The translations under genes and the position numbers were made by a program. Shown here piece by piece: positions 1-11,379 of a stretch of DNA of 64,000 nt. A model generated the notes under the pieces. That model searched no databases, had not been told where the DNA came from, and worked only from the letters and a program-made list of their open reading frames with translations. The stretch spans positions 373,452,945-373,516,944 of the forward strand of contig CM053030.1 of NCBI GenBank assembly GCA_028564925.1, given 5' to 3'. Position 1 is the first letter of the stretch. Each line of letters opens with the position of its first letter. The DNA is from Lithobates sylvaticus (Eukaryota > Chordata > Amphibia > Anura > Ranidae).

Positions 1-357
1 CTGCATTGGGCACGGGCAGACCACGCTGCATTGGGCACAGGTCAAGCTACATTGGGCACAGGTCAGGCTGTATTGGGCACAGGTCACGCTGCATTGGGCA
101 ACGGTGAGGCTGCATTGGGCACAGGCAGGCCACGCTGCATTGGGCAAAGGTGAGGCGGCATTGGGCACAGGCAGGTCATGCTGCATTGGGCACAGGTGAG
201 GCTGTATTGGGCACAGATGGGGCTGTATTGGGCACAGGTCACGCTGCATTGGGCACAGGCAGGCCACGCTGTTTTGGACACAGGTCACGCTGCATTGGGC
301 ACAGGTCACGCTGCATTGGGCACAGGTCACTCTGCATTGGGCACAGGTCACGCTGCA
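1..357. repeat. Minisatellite, about 21-25 bp unit
   Basis: Tandem copies of GCTGCATTGGGCACAGGTCAC (a 21-bp unit written here in two parts: GCTGCATTGGGC and ACAGGTCAC), with a longer variant containing GGCAGGCC. About fifteen units are present with scattered substitutions. Open frames that cross it are by-products of a unit length divisible by three. Confidence 0.95.
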
Positions 358-556
358 CTGATAAAGTTGTTAATATTTATTTTTGTAGCCTAATTCTGCA
401 TAAAACATTTAAGTGTCATTTCATGAGATCATTTATGAGGGCGTGTTTAGGGGTGGGATTAGGGGGCATGGCATGGTAGGGGTTGGGTGGGGCAACTGGT
501 GGCGGGTAACCCTTAAGGCCTGGCTTGTAGCTCAGGACTTGAAATTTTGAGCCCTG
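1..556. mobile_element. hAT-like non-autonomous repeat, copy 1 (cut by window start)
   Basis: The 3' tail at about 358-556 matches the tail at 21888-22052, ending in the same GAAATTTTGAGCCCTG. In reverse complement this reads CAGGGCTCAAAATTTC, which looks like a hAT terminal repeat; that assignment is an inference. The body is the minisatellite listed separately. No coding region is seen. The left end lies outside the window. Confidence 0.6.
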
Positions 557-2014
557 TATACATATAGATATATAGTGTTTCTAACCTGCTCTACTGGTTT
601 TGGGGGGTTTGTGAAAGGCAGGAGGGCATTTTTACTGTCCTGGGGGCTCTGATTGAGGAAGAAGGAACTTAATATTCTTTCTCCTTCCTCCTCAGTTCTC
701 AGGCGATTCGCTCTTCTCTCCCTGATTCTCCACCTCAGGGCTGGAGAATCTGGGATGGAGAATTCTCACAGAGATCTCAAGTGAGGTGCGGATATTGCAC
801 CTTCATAAACTGTCCGTTTCTGTTTCTGTTTCTGTCAATGACAGAGTCTCTGTGTGCTGAGATGATCAGCGGAGAACATGTTCTCCACTGATCATCTCAG
901 TTTCGTAAACCGCTAATGATCTGAAATGAGCAGCGATCATCAGGATTGCATCTCATCTCGGTTTCATAAACGGACACCAATAATGGCTATCACTGTCAGT
1001 GACCTAGAACAAGTATGATGACTTGAATAGAGAGAATTCAGCAATCCTGATCTGTATATTTGTTAGAGGTCAGTGCCACTGACTTAAGCCACTATATCAG
1101 CACGATGGCCAGGCAAAATGCATTTACAAAAGAAGTGGTGAGCAATGGAAGCTTTCATATTCTCCAAGTTTAGGTTTTCTTGCTTACTTCTACAGACCTA
1201 TGCAGGGGCTGGTTATAGTAACAGCAACAGGAATTCCAGATGACCCCGCTGGGGATCTTGGGGGACATCATTGCTCAAATAAGGCAATTAAAATGACCTA
1301 GATTCCAATAAGTCCCACTCCACAGAGCTCCACAACAATTTTAGTGAACAGGATGTTGCTCATGAGGATGGTACACAGTTGCTGCCCCCCTGGATAATAG
1401 TCTGATTTGAATTACATGGAAAATCCCAGAGTGAACATACATTCCTTTCCAGAACCATAATAGGCCACATGCCCCCCTACATTCCAAGGGGCAAAACCAC
1501 CCCCACTTCTGCAAAGCATGTTGATGGGAACAAGGACTTCATCCCCATGCACTGTCCCTCAAACGGGATGTGGGGTGTGGGGGGTTAATCCAAAACCCCA
1601 CTTTACAAAAAAATATTTAAAACAAAAAACAAGAAATTAAACAAGGCACCCTAAGTGACAATCATGTGGCCCAGCGTTGCAGATGCAGGACAGTCACAAT
1701 AAGCAATGCTTCACAATGTAGACCTGCTACCACAATGTTGTTGCCCTTCCGCAATTCCCATTGCAAATGACAGATTTCCAGTGGTGATGGAATGTAAACA
1801 CAGTGATGAGGGAACCAGGGTGACATAATTGACCAATTTCAAACAGATTTAGGTGGACATTTGTCATTTAGAGATGGTAGTGATACTGTCAATAAATGAC
1901 AGATTTGGCTGGAGGTTCAGGTGAGTGAACTGGCCAAATATGGGCAGTTTGTTTACCTATTCACCTATTTTAAGTCCAACTCATGTTAAACCTGAACCTG
2001 ATCTCATTCCTAGT
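557..2014. other. Unassigned stretch with hairpins
   Basis: No gene or known repeat was recognised. The part around 690-970 is rich in short inverted repeats, including the palindrome at 857-900, and has the look of a decayed MITE. The rest, 970-2014, shows no structure that I can name. Confidence 0.5.
857..900. repeat. 44-bp palindrome
   Basis: The arm CTGAGATGATCAG followed by GGAGAACA is mirrored by TGTTCTCC and CTGATCATCTCAG with one mismatch and no spacer. It could form a cruciform or, in RNA, a hairpin. It is probably the centre of a foldback repeat. Confidence 0.85.
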
Positions 2015-2696
2015 GTTGATCTTCATACAATATTTAGGCAAATTTTTGGTAAAAAAAAAAAAAACAAAATCGCAATAAGCATGTATTGATTGGTTTGCGC
2101 AAAAGTTATAGTGTCTGCAAAATAGGGGATAGTTTTATGGCATTTTTATTAATACATTTTTTTTAACTAGTAATAGTGGCGATCAGTGATTTTTATCGTG
2201 ACTGCGACATTATGTCGGACATGTCGGACAATTTTGGCGCAAATTTGGGACCATTCACATTTATACAGCGATCAGTGCGATTAAAATTGCATTGATTACT
2301 GTGTAAATGTGACTGTCAGTGAAGGGGTTAACACTAGATGGCGTTGTAGGGGTTAAGTGTGTCCTAGGGAGTGATTCTAACTGTGGGGGGGTGGGCTACA
2401 TGTGACACATCACCGATCATAGCTCCCGATGACAGGGAGCTATGATCAGTGACAGTGTCACTAGGCAGAACGGGGAGACCATCATCATCTCCCCGTTCTT
2501 CCTCTCCGTGAGATGATTGCGGGTATCCCCGCAGACATCGAGTCCGCTGGACACGCGATCCTACTCACAGAGCTCCCGGCGGGCGCACACGGAATGGCAC
2601 GGCGGCAAATTCAAAGGGACATACAGGTACGCCCATTTGCGCAGCCGTGCCATTCTGCCGACGTACATTGGCCTGCCCCGGTCGGGAAACGGTTAA
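2015..2696. mobile_element. TTAA-target repeat (piggyBac-like), 3' half
   Basis: The sequence from the run of A and CGCAATAAGCATG onward matches the window-end repeat at about 63785-64000 and the repeat at 26930-27150. It ends GTCGGGAAACGGTTAA, so the reverse complement starts TTAACCGTTTCCCGAC, a familiar ranid repeat end flanked by TTAA. Two strong hairpins occur around 2415-2500. There is no coding capacity. Placement in the piggyBac superfamily rests on the TTAA target and on shared sequence with the CCACTT-ended elements. Confidence 0.6.
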
Positions 2697-2723
2697 TACA
2701 AAGCAACACTATTTTAATAGATA

Positions 2724-2797
2724 CAGGCATACCCTACTTTTAAGTACACAATGGGGTTTATTTACTAAAGCTGGAAAGTGCAAAATCAGGCTCAGAT
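2724..2797. mobile_element. Half copy of the CAGGCATA palindromic MITE
   Basis: It starts CAGGCATACCCTAC after a TA dinucleotide and matches the left 70 bases of the complete copy at 4747-4981. The right half is missing. Confidence 0.7.
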
Positions 2798-4455
2798 CAG
2801 GTATTGTAATTTGTATTAAAAAGTAAATTAGTGGAAAAAGTCTGATATATCTCAAAGAGTAAATAGTAATATTGCATTAATATTTTGGTGCTCAAAAATA
2901 AAGGTATATACAGATTGAACTGTCATTTCATGAGCCCCATGTATTTAAAAAAATGGAAACCCTACTTTAGAGCAACATTATAACAAAGTGATGCAAGGTT
3001 GCATATTAAATAAACTAGAAGTATAGCGCAATCACACTTGCTATCCAAGAGTATTTGTCTTCAGTAAGAGATGGTGTATGCTGTGAAGTAGCAATCTAGG
3101 ATTAAACCAACTGACAAGAGGATGTATTGTGCAGAAGGCATGCATTTAGAGATAAGACTACTGTCTAATAACATGTACACGGCACAACCAATGGCGCAAC
3201 ACATTATATAATGTGACGGCTCTGCTCACAGATAAAAAGCTTGTCGTGTTAACCAGACAAAATGAACAGCATTTGTGAATTGTGGAAATACATTGAAATT
3301 AAATTATATCTGCTCGACACATAAAAAAAATGCAGAGGTCTTGGGATTCTGTTTGTGTATTTATTCCAATAGACATGAGATATTTAACAAAAATAAGATA
3401 AGGTGATGGATTCAAGTGGTATTGCCCAGGGGGGAAAAAAACAGATTATTTAAATACTTTGATTTATTTTATTGGATTAGACATCAGCGTTACCACATAT
3501 AAACTTTCAAGGACTAATTGTCTCATCTGCTAAAAAGTGGTATGATTTTAGGGCATAGTAACTTTCTTCTGCTACACCTTTGCTGTGGTTCGGTGACAAA
3601 AAATCTCAACAGTAATTTCTTGTTAGATGAGCAATAAAGCTTTCCACAAAAATTTGTGTGTGCATTTGTCAAAGAGGCAAAGGCTTCAGCAGAAGGTGAG
3701 ACCAATACAAAAGGGCACTCTCTACAAAAGAGATTAATCTGTCAATCACTTCTTAAACAGATGCCTGTAAAACTCAAGCTCTTTATACTAGACAAACTGC
3801 ATTGTGTTTTTTTCTTAACTTTTTTTGTGTATTTACTTTATTTAGCTTTTCCCTTTTTTTTTTATTCCCAATGTTGTTACAATTTCTCAGATGAATCAAT
3901 GAATACATTAACCAATCAACGTGTTGAAACTAGAGTATGGAAGTCTCCCAGAATTCTACGCTCCAGTAAATATAATGAATTTATAGAAGATTAATGCATT
4001 CTAGGGCTGGGAGTGCCAGAATAAAGATGTGTGGGAGCTTTGGCCCCCCAAATTTAACCCTAGAAGGAAATTTTGAATGAATAGAAAACCTAGCTTTGGA
4101 CAAAGAAGACAGGAGATCTAACACATTAAAACATATTAGATTCGATATTAAATACATTTATATATTAAATAAATCATTCTGAATAATGTTTATTTTTAAA
4201 GAACAGACTTTAATTTCCAGCAAATCCCTTTATTAGTCTATTCAGAATGTCATTTTCACATTAACGGCTTAATTACCAAAAAATCCCATTGTCTATCAGC
4301 ACCGTGCCAGCCTTTTGAGGAACAGACAATTTATTTTGAGGTCTCTAGTATTCAAGTATCTGCCCAAATATCTGGACCTTAGGGGTCAAAATTTTATAGC
4401 AGGAGGTCCACACACTCACAGTATTCTGGCCTTGTTATTGAAAATTCTGCCTATC
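2798..4455. other. AT-rich stretch, nothing recognised
   Basis: No gene, terminal repeat or tandem array was recognised. Short open frames here, the longest at 3656-3994 on the plus strand, match no family that I know and lack gene-like context. Confidence 0.5.
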
Positions 4456-4469
4456 GATTGTGCTTATCT

Positions 4470-5335
4470 ATTTTACACATATCTTTTTTACCTACCCATA
4501 TATAGCTATTTTTTGGGTGGAAGTGGTGGATTTATTGATCTCTATCACTTCCGCTTCTGTACCGGCCTCAATGTCTGTCTGTTTATTGGGCTTGGTAGAT
4601 ACTATTTTTCCAACAGTGTCTGAGCGAGTGTTTGCGAATATAGCATTATTTTACGCAAGAAAAGCTATTGCGTTTTATTGGAAGAAACCTTGTCTCCCTA
4701 CGCTCTCATATTGGAAGCAATTGGTAAAAAATTATCTTCCACTGTACAGGCATATCCCACTTTTAAGTACACAATGGGGTTTATTTACTAAAGCTGGAAA
4801 GTGCAAAATCAGGCTCACTTCTGCATATAAACCAATCAACTTCCAGGTTTTATTACCAAAGCTTAATTGAACAAGCTGGGGTTAGAAGCTCATTGGTTTC
4901 TATGCAGAAGTGAGTCTGATTTTGCACTTTCCAGCTTTAGTAAATAAACCCCATTGTGTACTTAAAAGTGGGGTATGCCTGTATAGAGATACTTGCATGA
5001 ATAGGGGCTGCCCTAGTAAGTACGATAAAGTGTGGGCAAAGTGGCTGGACAAACCATATACAGCATTGAACGCCCATGGGGGCTATTGGCTATAATAAGT
5101 GCATTCTCATATGAGAAATGTTTTTTTTTTTAAATTCATTTCTTATTATTTTTTTCCATTTCCTTATCTATTTATTTATTTGTCTCTCTTTTTTTCTGTT
5201 TATCCTTTTCTGTGGGATTAATAACTCTTATATTAGATTTTGGAAATCGTATTATATTTTTGGTTCAATGTGTATGATGTTTGTTGTGTCTTTTTGTGTT
5301 TTGTTTGTAGTTATTGAAATTTAATAAAAAGATTT
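4470..5335 (+). mobile_element. 5'-truncated L1/Tx1-type LINE with 14-bp target duplication
   Basis: The plus strand encodes the C-terminal end of an L1-type ORF2: PYIAIFW, then CLLGLVD, then YARKAIAFYWKKPCLP, LPLY and, after a nested MITE, KYDKVWAKWLD. A T-rich 3' UTR follows and ends in AATAAAAAGATTT. The 14-bp direct repeat GATTGTGCTTATCT lies at 4456-4469 and 5336-5349, which is the mark of target-primed reverse transcription. Only the last 125 or so codons of ORF2 remain, so this is a dead-on-arrival copy. The perfect target duplication suggests a fairly recent insertion. L1/Tx1 is chosen over CR1 or RTE from the residue pattern; the exact clade is not certain. Confidence 0.85.
4747..4981. 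mobile_element. Palindromic MITE, TA target, inside the L1
   Basis: Begins CAGGCATATCCCACTTTTAA and ends in the reverse complement, TTAAAAGTGGGGTATGCCTG, flanked by TA on both sides (4745-4746 and 4982-4983). The two arms pair over most of its 235 bp. It splits the L1 reading frame between LPLY and the RDTC segment. The TA duplication points to Tc1/mariner-type mobilisation. A partial copy lies at 2724. Confidence 0.85.
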
Positions 5336-5349
5336 GATTGTGCTTATCT

Positions 5350-5797
5350 GCTAGGTCTGGGGGAGTACATTTTTTGTAAAAATGTTATTAAAAAAATTGG
5401 AGATCTCCAGAATCACTGGGAATGTACTGTAGCTAATTGGTTTGTTATTCTTTATTAATATCCGCTTGTAAAGTATACACACTAAATTATCATTAAATCC
5501 CCTGGCAGTCATATACAAGATTTTAGTTGCCAAGCGTTTCCAAGGAACAGGCAAAATAAACAATACTCAAGCACAAGAGCTCTAATTTTCCCTATCTTTT
5601 CTCCTCAAACTTCACAATTTACCACAAAAAGGTACAAATTCATACATTTCCTAATCTATAAAAATACATAGAAGAAGTCAGAAATTTAGAAATTTTCACT
5701 TTATTCTTTAGTAAACAGATTGGTCATACATCGATTTAAAAAACAAATATATCAGATGTGTTTTGGACCTTATATAGGCCTTTAATAATAGAAAGAC
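5350..5797. other. Nothing recognised
   Basis: AT-rich sequence without a recognisable gene or repeat end. Confidence 0.4.
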
Positions 5798-6415
5798 ATG
5801 TGCACTGCCAAAAAATGTTTTCTTTTTCATTTTCGGTTCATTTGTTTTTTGATTTTATTGCGTAAATTCGAAACTTCGGTAATTCGAAAAATCGTAAATT
5901 CGAACAATCAGATTTTGTAAATTCGGGAAAATTCGGAAATCCAAACATCTGAAAATTTGAAAATTCAAAGATAAGAAAGAAAATCCAAAAATAAGAAAAT
6001 TCTAAATAATAAGTAACTAATAATAACTAACTAACTATTCAATTATAGGTATTGGAAATTACTTGCAAATTTGGCTGTTAGTGAACGTAGCAAATTTATC
6101 TGAAGTTACGAATTATCTGAAATAACAAATGCAGCATCTAAACAAATGGAACGGAATGAATTAATAATAAATAATGATAATAATAAAAAGTAATTTGTTA
6201 TGTTCCATTCGTTTAGATACAGCATTCAGGTTAATTCGTAACTTTGGATAAATTTGTATTCGTTACGTTACGTTCGTTACCTATAATTTAATAGTTTAGT
6301 ATTAGTTAAGTTATTATTAGTTATTATTTCTGATTTTCCAATTTTCAGGTTTTCGAATTTTTAGATTTTCGTTCTTATTTTAAGGATTTTCGTTCTTTTT
6401 AATTTTCGGAGTAGT
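5798..6415. mobile_element. AGACATGTGCA foldback MITE, partial
   Basis: Starts AGACATGTGCACTG like the element at 6598. The middle is a large imperfect inverted repeat centred near 6165: the GTTACGAATTATCTGAA side is mirrored by GGTTAATTCGTAAC. The flanks are TTCG/AATTCG-rich. The matching right terminus was not found, so the copy is probably truncated. Confidence 0.55.
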
Positions 6416-6597
6416 GGTCGTTATATTGACAAATAAAGCACACAAGAACAATTTAATAGTTACCATTTGGTGGAAAGGGCCACCCATTTTATGCAACTTT
6501 GAGGATGCCGTGGGAAAAACACCAGTTCTTCAAATTACATGCTTCAAAGATGCCTTTAAATTATATGCAGGATTACTGTACAAAACAGTACAATTCT

Positions 6598-8035
6598 TAG
6601 ACATGTGCACAACAAAAAAATTCGTTTATTTTCGTTTCGTTTTTTTCGTTTCCGAAAAAAATTCGTTTTTTTTCGTTTCGTTTTTTTCGTTTCCGTCGAT
6701 TTGTAATGATTCGTACATTCGTAAGTCGTCGTTGTTCAGATTCGTAACGATTCGTACATTCGTAAGTCGTCGTTGTTCGGATTCGTAACGATTCGTACAT
6801 TCGTAATTATTTTTTCATTGATTCGTTTTTTCATTAGTTTAATTTTAGGACACATTCGTATTTATTCATACATTCGTAACATTCGTAGATTCGTAATCGG
6901 AGCATAATTCATAATTTGATGTAATGTGTATGCTATTATTACATTTTAATAATTTACGAATCGAAAAAAAAAGTTACGAATCGAAAAAAAAAAAGTTACG
7001 AATCGAAAAAAAAGTTACGAATGTACGAATTTTTTGGTTCAATAGAGACACGGAAAATTACAAATCTAAAAAAAAAAAAAAAAAAAGTTACGAATCGAAA
7101 AAAAAAAAGTTACGAATCGAAAAAAAAGTTACGAATGTACGAATTTTTTGGTTCAATAGAGACACAGAAAATTACAAATCGAAAAAAAAAAAGTTACGAA
7201 TTGAAAAAAAAGTTACGAATCGGAAAAAAAAAGTTACGAATCGAAAAAAAGTTACGAATGTACGAATTTTTGGGTTCAATAGAGGACACGGAAAATTACA
7301 AATCGAAAAAAAAAAAAATAAAAAGTTACGAATTGAAAAAAAAGTTACGAATCGAAAAAAAAAAAGTTACGAATCGAAATAAAAGTTACGAATGTACGAA
7401 TTTTTTGGTTCAATAGAGACACAGAAAATTACAAATCGAAAAAAAATAAATAAAAAAGTTACGAATTGAAAAAAAAGTTACGAATCGAAAAAAAAGTTAC
7501 GAATGTACGAATTTTTTGGTTCAATAGAGACACAGAAAATTACAAATCGAAAAAAAAAAAAAAAAAAGTTACGAATTGAAAAAAAAGTTACGAATCGAAA
7601 AAAAAAAAGTTACGAATGTACGAATTTTTTGGTTCAATCCATTCGAAGCACGTTTAGCAGCACCATTGTAAGGGACACGGAAAATTACCAATTCAACAAA
7701 AAAAAAAGTTACGAATGTACGAATTTTTTCGTTCGTTTTCGTTTTTCGGATTTTCTTCATTAGTACATTACTTGTTTCTAATTTGTTATTTTCGGATTTT
7801 CGTTGTTTTTCGGATTCGTTCGATTCGAATGATTCGTTAATCGGATTCGTACGATTCGAACGATTCGTTACGATTCGTTAATCGGATTCGTACGATTCGA
7901 ACGATTCGTTACGATTCGTTATTCGGATTCGTACGATTCGAACGATTCGTTCATTCGTACGAAAACGAACGAACGAAAATAACGAAAAAACGAAAAACAA
8001 AAAAAAAAAAACGAAACGAATTGCACATGTCTAAC
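6598..8035. mobile_element. AGACATGTGCA element with inverted ends
   Basis: TTAGACATGTGCA at the left is matched by TGCACATGTCTAA at the right, with a TA on each side as possible target duplication. Outer parts are TTTTCGTTTCG and its complement; the core is a tandem array (separate entry). Long frames on both strands here encode only lysine, asparagine, phenylalanine and arginine runs and are repeat by-products. The superfamily is unassigned. Confidence 0.7.
6955..7730. repeat. A-rich tandem array, units of about 110-137 bp
   Basis: Each unit holds GTTACGAATGTACGAATT, then TTTTGGTTCAATAGAGACAC, then GGAAAATTACAAATCG, followed by two or three short AAAAAAGTTACGAATCG subunits. Unit starts fall near 7013, 7131, 7250, 7387, 7495 and 7611, and length varies with the number of subunits and the A-tracts. 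It is a two-level repeat. Confidence 0.9.
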
Positions 8036-8039
8036 GATT

Positions 8040-8545
8040 CTTCTGGACAGCATCAATGACACCATATACAGGCTTTAGGTAATGGTGGCACAAGATGGTA
8101 ATGGCCACTGGAGATGGTAATGGTGGCAGGCCAACAGCGGCGACAGAAAGTGGCAATGTTGTAATGTATAATAATCGTTCTGGGGCCATATTTTAGGGAA
8201 AAATGTATTTGTTTGCATTGGCTGCATGGGTTTTGTACTCATTGCTGAATTAGAGCTGGTTAATTTTTATGAAGGTGAGCCAGATCAACTGTGTGAGGAG
8301 ATAGGCAGATCCTCTGTCACAAAACCGCAGGTTGATTGCATGCTGGTCATGCTTTGTCCAATGATCCAGCCTGAACACCCAAAAGTCCAAGGGGTCCTTA
8401 GTTTGACAGTTGTCCAACTGTCTGCCCTGGACCCCAAGTAATCTGAAATAATTTGATTTAGAAGTTGCAGCTGACTGTTGCCAGCAGCCAGGCCTCACAA
8501 ATGCATTCTAAAGCACAGCTTTGAAGTGGAATTCTGGGATAACCC
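8040..8545 (-). mobile_element. hAT transposon fragment, non-coding remnant
   Basis: The part at 8250-8440 (TTTATGAAGGT, then CTCTGTCACAAA, then CAATGATCCAGCC) aligns in order with 43880-44055, the 3' end of the hAT transposase gene at 41953-46690, but with large deletions. The minus-strand frame keeps only a blurred trace of the C-terminal domain. Confidence 0.5.
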
Positions 8546-8631
8546 CAACTACTCTTAACCACTTCCATACCAGCATATAGTAAAATGACGCCCGCAGGAA
8601 CACTCTTCCATCCTGGGCAGGTGTCATATGA

Positions 8632-9577
8632 GGAGCAAAGCAGAGGGCAGATATGCAGACAAACTGTGGTTCGGCAAGTAGGCACAAAAGCAGAGCTGAA
8701 TAAACAAGCCAGTGGGATGAGAGGATCCAGGGAGCGATGCATGTCGACGTAATTTCCGGCCAAGGATCTAACCACTGACGCCACTTCCTGTTCCCGTGGA
8801 GCGCACGCTAAACCAGCTGCAACCGCGGAAGTATCTGAGAAGTTTGCCTTCCTTTATGCATCCTGTAAGTAGCGCAGAGCGCGCATTTTAAAAATCCTTC
8901 TACAACACTTTAAAATTTGCTCTCTTCTATTATCGGTACAATATCTCCAAGAACATCACTGTGCCTTGTGTGCATGCATCGCTCCCTGGATCCTCTCATC
9001 CCACTGGCTTGTTTATTCAGCTCTGCTTTTGTGCCTACTTGCCGAACCACAGTTTGTCTGCATATCTGCCCTCTGCTTTGCTGCTCTGTCTGTCTGCTAG
9101 CCCGGTGAGTCTATTCCAAGAAGGAGCTCATATGTACATTTATTTTGGTTCTTGGTTTTTTGGGACAATAACTGGACTTACTCACATTCATTTTTATTTA
9201 TATATTTTCTTACCACATTTAGGTTGTGGTTTATCACTTATTCAATTTTGGTATCTATGAAATAATTTTATGGTTATTATTCAATCATGTCACTTATGTA
9301 ATAATTTATCACACATATTATTTGATGCTAGTTTATTTTTTATGGGATTGGTTTGTGTCAGACATGTAACCACTTCACACACATTATTGATGTTTGTCAA
9401 TTTTGTGGGATCATTTATTATTTTGTCACAATTTTTGTTTGCCAGCGCTGTTTTATTGGTTTGAGCATTTTTTGAAGGTTATAGCACTTTCTTATCAGCA
9501 GCTGCACATTTTTTGTGTTTTCTTTTTCTCGTTCAATATTGCACACGTCTATTCCAGCGCCGTTTCTTTGTTTATAT
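8632..9577. mobile_element. Retroposon insertion with 13-bp target duplication
   Basis: The direct repeat AGGTGTCATATGA lies at 8619-8631 and 9578-9590 and brackets 946 bp. Inside, 8635-8743 is an inverted copy of 8973-9082 with a 230-bp spacer between. The right part is T-rich and ends CAGCGCCGTTTCTTTGTTTA. The same style of tail occurs near 35160-35250. The target duplication implies LINE-type retrotransposition; no reverse transcriptase segment is left, so the family is open. Confidence 0.65.
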
Positions 9578-10019
9578 AGGTGTCATATGATGTCCTCTGC
9601 TTCTCGCCGCTACTGGGGGCCTGCAGCGTGGCGATCGGGGATCCGGCGTGTCAATGAAATCATTTTTTTACCATGTGAGCAGCTGTGTCCAATCACAGCC
9701 TGTCACTTTGGAGATCTGCATGCACGCTGCTCGTGCGCGTCCCCGGGGGTGTGCAGCGTGGCGATTGGGGTTGGGGCTTGTCTTTCAGACAAAGCCCAGC
9801 CCTGATCAGGGTAAAGAGCCAATTAAATTGTCTCTTTACCACGTGACCAGCTGTGTCCAATCACAGCTGGTCCCAAATGTAAACAAACCACATGTAACTG
9901 CCTGTTACCGGGTTCTCCTCCTCACACACCGATTCAGTGTGAGGAGGAGATCGCAGGAATAGTGAGTTACCGATTACTGTGATATTTACTGGGCCCAGAT
10001 TGCCCCCCTAAATAAAGAG

Positions 10020-10295
10020 GACCTGTCATCATCCCATTCGAGTACCTGTCATCCATCAGAGTACCTGTCATCCCGTCAGAGTACCTGTCATCCCTTCAGG
10101 GTACCTGTCATCCCGTCAGGGTACCTGTCATTCATCAGAGTACCTGTCATCTATCAGATTACCTGTCATCCCGTCATAGTACCTGTCATCCCGTCAGAGT
10201 ACCTGTCATCCCGTCAGAGTACCTGTCATCCCGTCAGAGTACCTGTCCCGTGAGCCCATCAGGACTACCTGTCCCGTGAGCCCACCAGAGTACCT
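10020..10295. repeat. Minisatellite GTACCTGTCATCCCGTCAGA
   Basis: About twelve units of roughly 20 bp, GTACCTGTCATCCCGTCAGA with variants, follow AAAGAGGACCTGTCATC. The same motif in longer units occurs at the same place in the related element (24115-24510), so the array belongs to the transposon family. Confidence 0.9.
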
Positions 10296-10424
10296 GTCTG
10301 TGCAGCCCATTACTACTTACGTGCAGCCCATTACTACCTATCCTGCCGCCCATCAGTGCCCCCCCAAAATCATCCCAACTTCGATTAATTATATAAAATT
10401 CGCCCCCCACTTGATTTTTTCTCT

Positions 10425-10985
10425 ACAAGGTTTGCCAAACTTTATATCACGGACCAGAACATCTCTGTGGACGAATCCCTGGTCCATTTCACAGGCCGGC
10501 TGGGATTCAAGCAGAACATTCCCAGTAAGAGGGCCAGGTACAGATTGTAGCTTAACAAGCTCTGCGAAAGCTCCACTGGACATGTGCATGCCTTTCGTGT
10601 GTACGAAGGCAAAGACTCCCAGATCCAGCCCCCTGAGTGTCCAACATACATGGGAATAAGCAGGAAAATTGTTGCAATTTACTTTTTTAAATTTGGCCAT
10701 TTATAACGCATTCATCACCTATGAAAAATCAACAGAAATACCCAACACCTTCCTAAAATGGTGTTTTGGTATTGAAGACATTGTCACTGCCCTGATCTAT
10801 CAACAAGAATCCCCCCCAGAAAGCATTCGCTCCGATTGTGTCAGCAGACTGCACGAGCGCCATTTTCCTGACAATATTCCACCATCAGCAACCGGAAGAA
10901 GACGCCAAAAAAATTGGCATTGTCCTCAATGTCCCTCCCAACCAGGACTTTGCATTGGAGAATTCTTCAGACGCTATCACACTCT
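10425..10985 (+). pseudogene. piggyBac transposase remnant
   Basis: Two blocks are recognisable. At 10425-10665 the frame reads ITDQNISVDESLVHFTGRLG, FKQNIPSKRARY and FRVYEGKD, which is the start of the piggyBac DDE domain (the VDE motif with the first catalytic aspartate, then the IPSKPARYG motif). At 10690-10985 another frame reads FITYEKS, then ERHFPDNIPPS and CPSQPGLCIG before FFRRYHT, the C-terminal cysteine-rich end. The 200 or so residues between, with the remaining catalytic aspartates, are deleted, and a stop and frameshift lie between the blocks. It cannot be functional. Confidence 0.85.
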
Positions 10986-11379
10986 CATAAACTATTGGCC
11001 CATATTTCTAATAGACTGCCATTTCCCCGTTATCAATTTTTGTGCTGACTATTTCCCCGGTGCCTCAACCAACCATATCACTGCCTTCCATGTAAACTGG
11101 CCTGTTTATCGACTATGCCTCTGCCTGCCGTCTATCTCTGCCTTTTACCTGCACTGACCTCAGCCTGTTGACCATGTTTTTGCCTGCCCCTTGGACTGAT
11201 CCTTCACCCTGCTACACAGGGGTCTCACATATGTGAGGGGCTCCAGAGTAGTTTTGTGAGTTGGGAAAAACTGTTTTTGTTTTTTTCTTTGTTTTGTAAT
11301 TCCCAGAACAGGGTCTGGAGTCCTGAGGCTTCAAAGCGATCTTTCCTGATTGAGGCCCTAAGCTTGATGGTCCTGCCTG

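Noticed and set aside
150-479. Open frame through the first minisatellite
   Set aside because: The unit length is a multiple of three in much of the array, so frames stay open without selection; frames on both strands are open.
6924-7763. Lysine-rich frames of 130-150 codons
   Set aside because: They come from AAAAAAGTTACGAATCG repeats; low-complexity composition only.
10020-10295. Regular short repeats like a CRISPR array
   Set aside because: Units are contiguous without unique spacers, and the array lies inside a eukaryotic piggyBac element.
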